Notes under the pieces: model-generated
What the model was told of the DNA's origin: nothing
Databases searched by the model: none
What the model saw: only the letters and a program-made list of their open reading frames with translations
Assembly: GCA_032164295.1 (NCBI GenBank)
Contig: JAJHTX010000011.1
Location: 372,001-436,000 of the forward strand
Origin: Inonotus obliquus
Lineage: Eukaryota > Basidiomycota > Agaricomycetes > Hymenochaetales > Hymenochaetaceae
Direction: 5' to 3'
Length of the DNA stretch: 64,000 bases
Part shown: one piece after another, positions 37,499 to 49,239 of the stretch
Layout of the letters: every line of letters begins with the position of its first letter
Position numbering within the stretch: position 1 is the stretch's first letter
Program-made: the position numbers and the translations under genes

Positions 37499-39515
37499 AT
37501 GGAGTTCGTCGCACCCCCTCCAATTCACCGTGTACTTTGCGCGGACTGCGGTATGCTTACTCGTGAGGATAAGGAAATTTGTATATTAAATTCGGGCTCA
37601 TTGCAGGCACACCCATTGAACCTAACTCGGCCAATTTGTGTCTTGCCTGTCTGCGAAATTCGTTCGTAGATTCACTTTTCAGAATAACGCAGTGTCTAAT
37701 ACAGATCAATAGCGTAGACATAACAGAGGGTATTCCGAAGCAAGGTAAGCCTCCTCTTTTCCATCTCTTGAATTGCGCATATACCAACGGACCAACCCCT
37801 TTCTCACCCATACAGGCGCGCTCTCCTTTTGCAGAAATTGCCAACGATTTCTGTCTCCTCCATCAGCATGGGTAATCGCTGAACCGGAATCGCGCGAGTT
37901 GCTCGCAATATGCCTAAAGAGACTGAAGGGACTCAGTAAAGTCCGCTTGATTGATGCTGGGTTTATTTGGACAGAACCGCACTCGAAGCGCATAAAAGTG
38001 AAGCTGACAATTCAAAAGGAGGTGTGTATCTCATGTTCTCATCGCTCGTGGGTTTATCAGTTGACATCAGGGATCTAGGTCTTCACATCAACGATTATAC
38101 AACAGGTCTTTCAAGTTGAATACATCGTGCAGTACACCCAATGTCCCGACTGTACCAGACTCGCGGCGAAGAACACCTGGAAGGCACTCGTACAGGTCAG
38201 ACAAAAAGTTCCACATAAACGGACGTTCCTCTTTCTGGAGCAACTTATTCTGAAGCACGGAGCACAAAAAGAGACGATCTCGGTGAAGGAAGTCAAAGAT
38301 GGGTTGGACTTCTTTTATAGTCAACGAAACCATGCGATTCGAATGACTGAGTTTCTGAATGGCGTCGTACCCGTGAGGTGTGTATCATATCGATTTCTTC
38401 ATGTTTGAAATGAAAATGGCGATTCTATTAAACCTTCGCACAGAATGAAAACCTCAGAACAGCTACTCTCCACCGACACTCACTCCAATACATCGAGCTA
38501 CAAGTTCACCTACTCCGTCGAGATCGCCCCAATATGCAAAGACGACCTCGTCTGTCTGCCACTCAAACAAGCCCGTTCGCTCTCCAACATCTCACCCCTG
38601 ACACTCTGCATGCGCGTCGGAAACTCTCTACATCTCCTAGATCCCTCAACACTTCAATCCGTCGATGTCAGTGCCCCTGTGTATTGGCGCGCGCCGTTTG
38701 AGGCTATAGCAGGCGTAAGCGATCTTGTCGAGTTCACTGTATTGGATATCGAGCCTTCCGGGCCTGTCAGAGGCAAGTGGGTCTTAGCAGACGCTCAAGT
38801 CGCGGTCAATGCTGCGTTCCGTTCATCTTCCAGCCTCACTGGTGTCGGAGGCACAGCGGACGACATGGATACGGGCGTGACGGATCAAGTCTATCACACA
38901 CGTACGCACCTAGGTGGGATACTCCAACCAGGAGATGCAGTCCTCGGATACCACCTCACAAGATCCAACTTCAACTCCGACGCATTCTCCGCTCTCCCAT
39001 CTTCCCGCATCCCCGACGTCATCCTCGTCCGAAAGCATTACCCCAACCGACGAAAGAAAAACAAGTCTCGCGCGTGGAAGCTTAAGAGTATCGCCAAGGA
39101 AGCTGCTGCGGACGACGCTGCTGATGCACGCGGAGGTGTTATTGGACGTATGGGCGGACGAGATCAGAAGAAAGTTGAGGAAGACTATGAATTGTTCTTG
39201 AGAGATATAGAAGAGGACGAAGAAATTCGCGCAAGTGTGAATCTGTACAAGAAGCCTGGCGCTGGGTCAGGTTTGGCTGGTGGAAAGACGAGAAGGAAGG
39301 GGCAAGGTCAGGGACAGTTTACGATGGATGTTGATGACGCGGGAGCGCAAGGGCAGGATGTTGAGACAGAGGTGAAAGAGGCAGCTATGGAGACAGAGAC
39401 TGATGGAGAGTCCGAGCCTGACTTCCCCGAAGTCAAGTTGGACGAGCTTCTGGAGGACTTTGACGAGATGACGCTGGGAGAGGGAGAGGGGCAAGAACAA
39501 GGACAGGAGCACTAA
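37499..39515 (+). CDS. NMD3: 60S ribosomal export adaptor NMD3
   Basis: Adaptor that links pre-60S ribosomal subunits to the exportin CRM1 for nuclear export. Six exons, 37499-37550, 37607-37661, 37713-37744, 37816-38021, 38079-38377 and 38444-39515, give about 571 residues. The N-terminal half holds the expected zinc-binding CxxC pairs (VLCADCG, NLCLACL, SFCRNCQ, QCPDC), then the conserved LIDAGFIWTEPHSKRIKVKL and KHGAQKETISVKEVKDGLDF segments. The C-terminal part is acidic and Gln/Gly-rich and contains a leucine-rich export signal, VKLDELLEDFDEMTL, as known for this family. A short first exon and three closely spaced introns near the start are intact. All landmarks are in order, so the gene looks functional. 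Confidence 0.95.
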
Positions 39516-39798
39516 GAATTAGAGAGCTGGTAGTTGTGTATTTGTGCCGTTAGATGTTATTACTGCTGTCTATTAGATGTTGTTATTACAAATGAAATAC
39601 AGAGCAGGGTAGATTATGAAGCGGAAGGGATGTCACTTCAGAGCCTAACGGTAATTTGTGCACACGGTATACTAAAGTAATAGCATCGATAACAAACTAG
39701 ACCAAGATGTCGACCTGACCACATACCAGTAACTCAAAGATCGATCCTGTTCCACATTGCACAACAATAAAAGTCATCCCAAGGCCACCCCAAGCCAC

Positions 39799-40219
39799 CT
39801 AAACACTGGCATTCAGACGATCCCTCGCACGAGTTTGAGCTGTGAGAAAGCAGCCACATCAATAATCATTCTCCCAATCACACAGGAAACAGCAAGATAA
39901 GAACACGCACTATTATAATGCAACAACTTCTCAATAAGGTCCACATGCGTAAGGACCATCCGTCGACAACAGTATCTTCTCAGAGCTAGGTCATCCAGCG
40001 CTTCACTAACGGTAACAGATCATTCATAGTTAGAAAAAAAGATATGAGGAAAGACGCACCCTTCGTTGATTCCTGCCGAGAGCAGGGACATGTATTGATT
40101 CCATTTGTCACCGACGACTTTTCCACAGGAGAAACAGCGAACGGGGATAATCTGCAATCAATAGTATCAAACACGTGAGATTGAGGACTGAGGACTGAGA
40201 TAGAGGAGATGCGGACCAT
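39799..40219 (-). CDS. RPB10: RNA polymerases I, II and III subunit RPABC5 (Rpb10)
   Basis: Small zinc-binding subunit common to the three nuclear RNA polymerases. Four exons, 40219-40217, 40151-40060, 40005-39911 and 39839-39799, give 76 residues. The first exon is only the start codon; splicing to ATTATCCCC gives the universal N-terminus [15 protein letters not shown]. The second zinc pair is in [19 protein letters not shown], followed by LLHYN. The last exon adds [13 protein letters not shown], a tail somewhat longer than usual; the alternative without the last intron reads on as [10 protein letters not shown] and seems less likely. Its convergent neighbour is NMD3. Confidence 0.92.
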
Positions 40220-41381
40220 GGTTAACGAAGAGCGGGGCGATGAAGGAAGAAGGGAAAGCAAGAATCAGAATTTTGGTTGTCTGAAGCGCCACGTGATTTC
40301 ACGCAAGCTCGGTGGTTCACTGAGTCACTCATTCGTTCTGTCTCCATTTTCCACACTTCTTGCTTTCTCCTTTCCCTGTTTCTGAATCTCTTTCGTGCTG
40401 TTCACTGGATCTGTATCCAGCTTGCTAAGGTTTTGGTACAAAGAAGAGGCGTAAATGAAGAACAAAGAGTAAACGAGGGTCGATGTTCATTGCGCAAACA
40501 TCTTCACCCTGCGGAGCTCCATGGCCATGGAGACTATCTTCCCTCGCTGGCCATGTCGAGGGGTGGTCATGCATTATTGAAACACGGCCTCGAGCACACC
40601 AACGCGTGCCTCTTCGTCTGCACGCTCCCCCAGGAGCAGTTGCAGCAAACTTGTTGGCGACTTTGATTCTAGTTGTCCGTACAGGCAGCCATTCTGTGCC
40701 GGCGACGTCTTCGCTTCTCTGGGTTATACATTCTATATTCCTCTGCACGTGTTTACCTTTATCTCCTTACTTGAAATCGATTGGCGTCTCCCACTGCATG
40801 CGTGGTCTACAGAATGAATCATGGACATGACATATGAGTCTGACCTGCATTACATAATACTAGACACGGCGCAATTCTCTTGGAAAACACAAAGTGGAAT
40901 TGTACTTTGCTGCAACATTGCGGCACTACCCAGGCTGGTAGTTCTTACATGTTCACGCAGATAATACGGGCCATTAGCCCTTTGGTGTGGCTGGCCACTA
41001 AGAAAGGTCTGAATAGCAGAGCATAGGACGCTACTGTTCACACGCCACATTCAATACTCATCACCTGGGCCGGATGACTTCGGTAACATGGACTATTGTG
41101 GTTGTATATTTGCTCCTGGCACACAAGAGTCAACCAGAATCAGGTATCTTTGCTGTCGTCTTTGCTCTTGCTCTCCCTTACCTCGTCTCTCTGTGGGATA
41201 CTGCCTCGCACAACTTATGCTCGCTGCCCTTAGATGTTGTAGCACACTCTTGTGGTCTACTCTCACTTTCATGCCCAAAACTGGTACTTATTGTCATACT
41301 AAATGATACCACACCATGCAGCTATATTGTATTACATCACAATACTACTACAATAACGGTAAAATCGTGTAGCTATGCGTC

Positions 41382-41618
41382 CTAGCGAGTCGAGTAACCT
41401 TTGAGCAACTTCGCAGCATCGTCGAGAATTTCAGTCACGTTGTTCACCATTTTCATAGTTTCGCGTCCTCGATGTGCCTGAGTCTGTTCGTGCACCTGCT
41501 CGAGTCGTTTCATCAGGTCATCAGCCTCTTCCTGGTCATGATCCGCAAGCTTGTGAATAGTGTCATGAGCCTTGTTGTACTGCGAATCGTATTCTTCTGG
41601 CGCTACTTTGGGAGGCAT
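41382..41618 (-). CDS. helical-module protein, array 2 copy 1
   Basis: Not recognised. Intronless frame of 78 residues from ATG 41618 (MPPKVAPEEYDSQYNKAHD) to a stop at 41382. It is charged and predicted helical, with one module carrying VHEQTQAHRGRETMKM, which fits the pattern [VL][YH]xQ[ST] then ET[MKE][KE]M shared by all array 2 copies. The longer upstream frame (to 41738) has no ATG and is the conserved 5' leader. A TATA box lies 126 nt upstream of the start. The start codon position and both flanks match copies 2 and 3, but the coding sequence does not align with them at the DNA level beyond the first codons. Confidence 0.6.
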   Translation of the reverse strand: MPPKVAPEEYDSQYNKAHDTIHKLADHDQEEADDLMKRLEQVHEQTQAHRGRETMKMVNNVTEILDDAAKLLKGYSTR

Positions 41619-41743
41619 GAAATCTTGTAAACTTGGAGTATGTCTTGTTGTATGACCGAGTGCAAGTTCAGCAGTTGTTAACTGTGAGAAGTAATACGTA
41701 GAAGGATGAGTGAATGATACGGTAACTTGCAGTAACACTCAAG

Positions 41744-41751
41744 TATTTATA
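41744..41751 (-). promoter_or_regulatory. TATA box of array 2 copy 1
   Basis: TATAAATA on the minus strand inside a conserved CTGCCTATAAATACTTGAG context, 126 nt upstream of the start codon. The same box and spacing occur in copies 2 and 3. Confidence 0.7.
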
Positions 41752-43129
41752 GGCAGTCGGACTTTCAATTTACTTTGCTTCCTAGTCACCCGCAAAGGAG
41801 AGCAAAGTGCCCAATGCCAAGGTCGAGCATAGAATGACCGAGAACTACCACACAGTAATCATGTGGAACGGCCAGACGACCCAGTATATGCTTCAGCGTT
41901 ATTACTACAACTTCACGTGCTATGAGAGATGCATGCAAGACACAACCGGGCCTCTGGTGTGTGATAGGGTCTGTACGAAAACTCACCTGAGGTTTCTGTC
42001 CAACAAGACGCTAATCGTGTGCCGCCGCCCTGTAGGAGTCTGTTTCTCCATGGCATGTACAGTCAATCCGTGCGTGCCAGGTGCGCGAGATTTCGTTGAA
42101 GCGTTCCTTGCTTCGGATACGATGTGCCTGCGATATATCCCAGGATGTCTGCATGTAGGTCCATCAGCAACAGCCTGAGTGCGACTCGAGAGAGACCACG
42201 GTGATGCTGGTGGAGTCGCGACGGAGTATCCCACTCGAAGCGGAGGGAGATGGAAGGTTGTTGACCGCGAGTCACCCCAGGGGAGTTGAGTGATCGGGAA
42301 CTGCTTTGCTCATGAAAATGAATAAAGGGACTTGTGTCCTGCGGCGAAAGCGCGTTAGGGATGAAATAGATCGTCCGGAGAGGTAGTATCCAATGGCAGA
42401 CGGTGAGTCTCACATCCGGCGCTCTTGAGAAATACTTTTTCAAGAGCTCTTACAACTTCAAGTACCATGCATGCATGCAAGACGATACCATCTGCATCTA
42501 GGACTGTACCAGTTCTACGAAGTCGGTCCTTCATCTCGATCGTGTAGCCCCTCTAAATGATGCTCAGATGATCGAGGAGCGGAGAATGATACTGATAGGG
42601 ACGCGATGGGAATGCAAGAGGTTGTATTCATGTTGCAACTTGCACGCATTGCTGTCTGAATGGTTGGTCAAGCCTCAGGTCAGATCAATAGCTAGACAGA
42701 TGCAGTGTCGCTCGACAGTACCGACCCAAGAGCGTCTATACGGATTAAGATAGGATATCTGCTAGGAAGGTACACGTTGGCGCGGAAAGTGGAAGGAAAG
42801 CATTGCGTTGAGATGCCGAGCCCTAAAGTGGCAAGATCGACCGGATGTAGATCGATCGCCTTCTGCACGTCGATCATACCTTCATTCAGAGAACCAACTT
42901 AGGGACGAATGACCAGCACTGCTGTAACGACACCATCCCCTGCCATCCCTTGCAGTTATACACGCAGCAGCCAGAGTGTGGACATGATGAAGAACGCGAA
43001 ATTGCCTGTTCTTCAGACCCCAGATGCGACGGCCACTTTGGAGAACGAACCGACAGTATTACGCAGTGTAATACGCACACCATTGTAAATTAGTCGCCCC
43101 GTTTCGTTCTTTGTCGATACCAAACACAT

Positions 43130-43432
43130 TTAACAGTAATCACTCCAAGCTTATTCCAGACAGGCCGTCACCATCGTCCAAAGGTCCACGTCGAGCTTCC
43201 AGGAGACTTGATTGTTGGTGATAGGGAGTCGGACAACCAATACCATGCGATCATCTTCTGCTGTGGCGAATGCCAGGACAACTACCTTGAAGAGTAAGCA
43301 ACTTCCTCAGTGTTTACCCTGTCCTTACATACTAAACTGGTCCTAGTGCGTCACAGCTACCAAAAGGGCATCCCAGTATTTCGGACCGTGCTCTTGCTAG
43401 CAAACAACTCGTGGTCTTTTACGCGCTTTGAA
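43130..43432 (+). pseudogene. conserved coding-like exon pair in unit 1
   Basis: Not recognised. After an acceptor-like ATTCCAG near 43160, a frame reads [16 protein letters not shown] then [18 protein letters not shown], reaching a GTAAGC donor near 43290. A second segment after CCTAG near 43348 reads ASQLPKGHPSISDRALASKQ and ends in TGA at 43430-43432. Unit 2 carries the same pair (about 49280-49552), with changes such as CAG to CAA and GCT to GCC that are silent in this frame and few that are not. This suggests past or present coding. No complete upstream gene could be assembled, so I treat it as a gene remnant. Confidence 0.35.
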
Positions 43433-44029
43433 AAAGTTGAAAGATAATGTATGTAGGCCTAATGGTTACAATGCATACGATCTGCACAACGCGCGAAAGC
43501 CCATGCTCTCGTCTCTCGCATTCCTGGTTACACTCTGCTGATGCATCCCAATTTGTCGTTGTTATACACCCCGGCTGCGTCACATGAAATCTGCACCTCT
43601 CGCATGCAGTAGCTTGTATTTTTCTCCAGCACGGTAAATGGTCGAATAACGAAACACGGACTTGTGGTGGAAATACGTGAGGATGGAGCTTGATGTCGTT
43701 GAGGCGCTGAGACGACGATGGAAAGTCCTTGGTTAACGGCAGAGGAACTTGAAGGAGCTAATGATAAGGATCTCGGAGAGCGTATGGACATGGAAGAAGC
43801 TGAAGATCCGGACAAAGTCAGCAGGACAGACGAAGCTCTGGTAGCTGCAATTCTGATTGGCGCAATTGTCAATATGGGAATGTCAAGCGCAGTATCCTGT
43901 AGAGACACTGGGTACCAAGATTTCTTCTTCAGACGAAGGTGTCAAGGGTTCATCGGGTACGGTGTCGCTTCTTTCAGACACCCACTTCAACACTGATTGT
44001 CTTTGACTACGTTAGTGTCTTAACAGGGA

Positions 44030-44400
44030 GATATGTACGTGGTCGACCCTACATCACCACGATGTTCTTCGTTTGCCCGGCTTTATATGCTGGTTCAGCC
44101 CAGTCAACTCGCTAGCCTCATGTCCCCTTGGATACCCATGAAACTACTCAAAAGTATCCAGAGAAAACGAGCATTTTGGGGTGTCTTCGTGTGGTAAGCT
44201 TTTGTTTCACGTACAGGCGCAAGTGCATTGTCTAACTCATGCTGCTAGCTGCGAAGGGTACCTGTTCGATTTCTTCCATGAGTACTATCGCGCAAGCTGG
44301 ATGAGTTTACTTCCACATTCATGGCGGCGAATACTGGCAATCTGTTTGGTAGCATACGATGGACTGCACCAGAGTTGATCTCCCATTCCGGTGTCGCCAG
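44030..44400 (+). pseudogene. protein kinase pseudogene, unit 1
   Basis: Pieces of a protein-kinase domain appear in shifting frames. Near 44095-44150 a frame reads LASLMSPWIPMKLLKS, resembling the hinge region of tyrosine-kinase-like fungal kinases (a SPWM pattern). From about 44300 a frame reads LDEFTSTFMAANTGNLFGS followed by IRWTAPELISHSGVARV, an activation segment with the APE motif. No intact frame joins these, and lysine, HRD and DFG motifs are not seen here. The sister copy in unit 2 keeps the DFG motif. Kinase-like families of this type are expanded in agaricomycetes, which is general knowledge. Confidence 0.6.
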
Positions 44401-44419
44401 AGTGATGTTTGAGCCTTTG

Positions 44420-44930
44420 GAATGATGATTCTCGTACGTCTATCCTCTGTTGTTGTTCTTGACCCCTCGTGCTGAGCTCTGATCAGGATCTTTGATGCTG
44501 TCTGTTCTACTGTATGAGTGTTTTACGAATGCCCTGCCATTCCGGCATCTTAAGTCTGATGCTCGAGTCATCATCAGGCTTAACAGTGGAGAAAACCTAT
44601 CGATCTGGTTTGATTTCCGGTATGGACGACGCGCTCTGGGATTTTTGCTGTGATTGCTGATTGCTGGAACTCCGGACTGCGGCACCGACTGTCTAGTCGA
44701 GTCATTGCAATTAAACCGTGGGTGCTCGATTGGCCCGGGAGACGTGAATTCGCTGCCAGAAAGAAGCAGGGAGCCCCTCCCAGTCGAGGGGCCAAATATC
44801 TCGACAAGGATGGTTGGTGAGTGAGAACAATAGTGAAGAACAAAGAGAAGATGAGGGTGAGTCGATTGCGCAGCCGGCGGAGCTCCATGGAGACTACCTT
44901 CCTTCGCCGGCCACGTCGATATCTATCCAA
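44420..44930. repeat. conserved block shared with 50530-51045
   Basis: Nearly identical over about 500 nt to the start of unit 3. Open frames here (for example 44580-44993 on the minus strand, matched by 50761-51102) are preserved only because the DNA is conserved; I see no family resemblance or splice structure, and do not call a gene. Confidence 0.7.
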
Positions 44931-45312
44931 CAGGCGGTCATGCATTGCAGCATGACCCCGCGCACACCAACACGTGCCTCTTTGGGCTCTCATAGTCGTA
45001 CCATTTCCATCTCCTCGTCATCTGCATGCTCCCTCAGGAGGACCTTATTGGCGACTTTGATTCTAGTTGTCTCATTGCATTCTGTGTCCGTGGCGACTTT
45101 ACTTCTCCCCATCATCATCCACGTGCTGCTGGGTTATGTTTCTATATCCCTCTGTACATATTGACCTTTGTTTCCTACCTTGAAATCTCAACATCAATTG
45201 AAGTCTCACTGCATGCGTGATCTACAGAATAAATCGTCCTCATTGACTGACATGAACTGAACATGGGTCTGAGCTGCATTACGCCACTGCGCAATTTTCC
45301 CTTTTGGAAAAC

Positions 45313-46895
45313 TGAAAGGATTGTGCTGAAATTTTGATTCGATTAGGAACGCCGATCGAAACTACCCCGGATGGGACCGGTTAATTTCACTGGCCGGAGA
45401 CGATCAGGATCGACAGCGAGAAGCGGAGAACACGCGAATCTAATACAATCCGAAGCCGACGATCAAGAAGCATCGGCTAGCAACGCTAATCCCGACGATC
45501 ACACTAAACCTTCGCAAACGATGCAGCAAGTACAGCAACCTCCAACGGCTTGCTATAAATGCAGAAGAGTGCGACAGATCATCGAAGACCTACACAAGAT
45601 AATACTACGGGAGGCAACGGGCATGTTGACATATCATGTGTCCAGCGAACGAGCAACAGCTTATCGAGAATACCACAATCCCCCGGAGGTCGTTCGAAAT
45701 CGCACGAGGTCAACAATAGCAATGGATACGGCAATAGGCATGCAACCAAAGACGCACTGGACAATAGTAGGAATCCACGACATATTAGCACTCGAGTGCC
45801 CAAGCACATTCGTGGAGATCAGTGCAGACTACGTTACAAACCGCCGCTCACCGATAACAGCGGCATGGGTTGCAAACACACTCAGGGAACTATGGGCATA
45901 CTGCAAAGCTATTCGACTACAAGGAGACCTATACCTAGGCTGGAGAATACCTTCGAACGATACTCGACGAAGTGTACGGCTACTCATCGCCATAGGCACA
46001 TACGTTAAACCACCTTGGTTTCCTCACGATGATATCCGATGTCGAATCACACTTGACGGCCCCGAACAAGAGTCCCGAGGCGACAAGCAAATCACAGCCT
46101 TCATAGCCCCAGATGCTATACAACGGAACCCCGACGGAATTCCTTAAAACGCACGAGCAACTGCGGACGAGCGAACTCTAACTACGGCGCAGCCATGCAA
46201 AACCAATGGCATACGAACACGCATTCAATGACTCACTCACTGACTCAAACTATGCACAGGGCGCAGCACAAGGCCGACCCCGAGCATAGGTTTCAATTCA
46301 GTTCAAGTCAAGATGAGTCAACGCCGAGTCATCGCCTTGCACAGGGCGCAGTCAATGAGTCAATCCGCAGCAGAACAATAGGAATACCGCACGAGATTGG
46401 AAGCTAGAACAACGAATCAGATCGAGAGTAGGAACTACGGAGCGTAGGAAGTGGTCCGTCCACAACATGAGGAAAAGGTATAAATAGTTGTAGACTTAGA
46501 CCGTAGCTCCCCATCTTTCTTTCGATCGTCTTGTCCATCGAGTCCTCTTAGGCATCTAGCTTCTAATCTGAAGACCACCTAATCTGCTTAACCTCCCTTA
46601 CTCTACGGCGTGGAACGATTGATTAGTCGCCCACCGACTAGAGAAGCTTGCGAACGGCAACCTACCGGTTTAACTAGGTACTTGTCCTACTAGCCTGTCA
46701 ACGAGGTTGAGGCCCGACTTGATTAGTTAAACGAAAACGTCCGAGGCAACGCTTAGTATACTTGGGAATCTGCCCTGCTTGTGAAAACCGAGTAGGCTCC
46801 GGAAACTCTTAGAAAAGCATCGCCGAACCCGTAACACTGAGGCCGTCCTATTGTGGTTACTGTATAGTCCATTTAGGGCGAGCGTTTTTCTAACA
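45313..46895. mobile_element. 1,583-bp insertion with TG...CA ends and 5-bp target duplication
   Basis: Comparison with the uninterrupted site in unit 3 (near 52462-52475) exposes the exact ends. The target AAAAC is duplicated at 45308-45312 and 46896-46900. The element starts TGAAAGG and ends CTAACA, the TG...CA termini and 5-bp duplication typical of LTR retrotransposon integration. A TATAAATA box lies near 46481, as in an LTR promoter. I could not find a pair of long terminal repeats by eye, so this may be a non-autonomous or rearranged LTR-type element; a weak terminal inverted similarity leaves another class possible. Confidence 0.75.
45371..46147 (+). CDS. element-encoded protein of unknown function
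   Basis: Not recognised. A single intronless frame of 258 residues from ATG 45371 to a stop at 46147, wholly inside the 1,583-bp insertion. The N-terminal 60 residues are polar and Gln/Ser/Asp-rich, followed by CYKCRRVRQIIEDLHKII, with a CxxC pair but no complete CCHC zinc knuckle. The rest is mixed alpha/beta in appearance (WTIVGIHDILALECPSTFVE, LYLGWRIPSNDTRRS). Its position just after the 5' end of an LTR-like element would suit a gag-like or truncated element protein. This is inference; no polymerase, protease or integrase motif is present. Confidence 0.4.
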   Translation: MGPVNFTGRRRSGSTARSGEHANLIQSEADDQEASASNANPDDHTKPSQTMQQVQQPPTACYKCRRVRQIIEDLHKIILREATGMLTYHVSSERATAYREYHNPPEVVRNRTRSTIAMDTAIGMQPKTHWTIVGIHDILALECPSTFVEISADYVTNRRSPITAAWVANTLRELWAYCKAIRLQGDLYLGWRIPSNDTRRSVRLLIAIGTYVKPPWFPHDDIRCRITLDGPEQESRGDKQITAFIAPDAIQRNPDGIP

Positions 46896-47422
46896 AAAAC
46901 ACAAAGTGAAATAACACTTTGCTGGAACATTTCGGCACGGGCAATACCCAAGCTGGTGGCCCTTACATGTTCATGCAGAAAATGCTCTATGGTGTAGGGC
47001 TGGCCACTAAGGAAGCTCTGAATTGCGGAGCATAGGACACATATTGTTCACACGCTACACGTCTGTGGATTCAATACTCATCACCCTGGGCCGGATGACT
47101 TCGGCAACATGTACTTGTATATTTGCTCCAAGGGGGTCTAGCTTTGCTGGCACACAAGAGTCAACCAGAATTCAGGTAACTTTGCTGTCGTCTTTGCTCT
47201 TGCAGCCTCCCTCCCTTACCTTGTCTCTCTGTGGGATACTGCCTCGCACAACTTATGCTCGCTAGTGCTGGAGCTTCCCTTAGATGTTGCTGCACACTCT
47301 TGTGGTCTATTCTCACCTTCATGCCCAAAACTGGTACTTATTGTCATACTAAATGATACGACACCATGCAGCTATATTGTATTACATCACAATACTACTA
47401 CAATAACGGCAAAGTCGTGTAG

Positions 47423-47677
47423 CTATGCGTTTGTAATGTTGGCATTGTAAAGACGCGACAATTCATCGTAAATACTATTAAGCTCTTTCCACATCTCCTT
47501 AGTCTCATTTGTTCGATGTCCGTTACTCTGGTCGTACAGGTTCACGAGTCGGACATTCAGTACTTCACTTGGTATACTGCTCTTCTGAAGCGCATCAAGA
47601 GCCCGTTTACACTTGAGGAATGTGTTTTGGAAATCATCTGTCGTTCTGGGCAAGGAGTTTTCTGACGGTTTGGGCAT
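47423..47677 (-). CDS. helical-module protein, array 2 copy 2
   Basis: Not recognised. Intronless frame of 84 residues from ATG 47677 (MPKPSENSLPRTTDDFQNT). One helical module contains IPSEVLNVRLVNLYDQS and then NETKEMWKEL. It links the two arrays: the SEV-x3-R-x4-[IL]Y-x-Q pattern matches array 1 modules (SEVKKLRDDYGKIYEQ), while [VL][YH]xQ[ST]...ETxxM matches array 2 copies. The leader upstream is conserved to the ATG and the TATA box stands 126 nt upstream. An in-frame upstream ATG exists only in this copy, so I use the shared start. Confidence 0.6.
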   Translation of the reverse strand: MPKPSENSLPRTTDDFQNTFLKCKRALDALQKSSIPSEVLNVRLVNLYDQSNGHRTNETKEMWKELNSIYDELSRLYNANITNA

Positions 47678-47802
47678 CAAGTCTTGTAAACTTGGAATAT
47701 GTCGTGTTGTATAACCGAGTTCAAGTTCAGTAGTTGTTAACTGTGAGAAGTAATACGTAGAAGGATGAGTGAATGATACGGTAACTTGCATTACCACTCA
47801 GG

Positions 47803-47810
47803 TATTTATA
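47803..47810 (-). promoter_or_regulatory. TATA box of array 2 copy 2
   Basis: TATAAATA on the minus strand, 126 nt upstream of the start codon, in the same context as in copies 1 and 3. Confidence 0.7.
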
Positions 47811-49239
47811 GGCAGGCGGACTTTCAATTTACTTTGCATCCTAGTCACCCGCAAAGGAGAGGGGAATTGGCAAAGTGCCCAATGCCAAGGTCGAGCATAG
47901 AGGAAAACACCATTACCAAGACCTGATAGACAGTAATCATGTAGAACGGCCAGACGACCCAGTATATGCTTGAGCGTTATTACTACAACTTTACGTGCTA
48001 TGAGAGATGCATGCAAGACACAACCTACGAGAGTATTCGTCAAGGGCCTCCGGCGTGTGATAGGGTCTGTACGAAAACTCACCTGAGGGAGACAGTGAGT
48101 TTTCTGTCCAACAAGACGCTAATCGTGTGCCCGCCGTCCTGTAGGAGTCTATTTCTCCACAACAAGTACAATCAATCCGTGTCATTCCAGGTGCGCGAGA
48201 CTTCGTCGAAGCGTTGTTTGCTTCGGATACGATATGTATTGGCCTGCAATATTCCCCAGGATGTCTGCATGTACCTTTACTGGACGCCCATCAGCCACAG
48301 CCTGAGTGCGACTCGAGAGAGACCACGGTGATGCTGGCGGAGTCGCGACGGAGTATCCCACTCGAAGCGGAGGAATATGGAAGGTTGTTGACCGCGAGTC
48401 ACCCCAGTGGACTTGGCTGCTTTGCTCATGAAAGTGCATCAAAGGGACTTGTGTCCTGCGGCGAAAGCGCGTTAGGGATGAAATAGATCGTCCGGAGAGG
48501 TAGTATCCAATGGCAGACGGTGAGTCTCACAACCGGCGCTCTTGCGAAATACTTTTTCAAGAGCTCTTACAACTTCAAGTACCATGCATGCATGCAAGAC
48601 GATTCCAGCTGTACCTAGGATGGTGCCAACTCTACTAAGTCGGTCCTTCATCTCGATCGCGTAGCCCCTCTGAGTGGTGCTCAGATGATCGAGGAGCGGA
48701 GGATGATACTGATAGGGACGTGATGGGAATGCGAGAGGTTGTATTCAGGTTGCAACTTGCACGCATTGCTGTCTGAATGGTCAGTCAAGCCTCAGGTCAC
48801 GTCGATAGCTAGACGAATGCAGTATCATTCGATGTACCGACCCAAGAGCGTCTATACAGATTAAGATAGGATATCTGCTAGGAAGGTATGCATGGGCGCG
48901 GAAAGTGGAAGGAAAGCATTGCGTTGTTGAGATGCCGAGCCCTAAAGTGGCAAGATCGACGGGATGTAGATCGATCGCGTACTGCACGTCGATCATACCT
49001 TCATTCAGAGACGAATGACCAGCACTGCTGTAATGACACCATCCCTGCCATCCCTTGCAGTTATGCACGCAGCAGCCAGAGTGTCGACACGATGAAGAAC
49101 GCGAAACTGCCTACTCTTCAGACCCCAGATGCGACGGCCTCTTTGGAGAACGAACCAAGGAACTTGACAAAAATTATGCACACTGTTGTGGATAACGTTT
49201 GGTCTCAAATTAGTCACCCCGCTTCGTTCTTTGTCGATA

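Noticed and set aside
41807..42178. Cys-rich plus-strand frame repeated near 47966 and 53794
   Set aside because: Copy 3 has a one-base insertion and copy 2 several indels that shift the frame, so coding is not conserved although the DNA is.
44580..44993. 137-codon minus-strand frame repeated at 50761-51102
   Set aside because: Open only because two recent DNA copies are nearly identical; start and end differ and no domain is seen.
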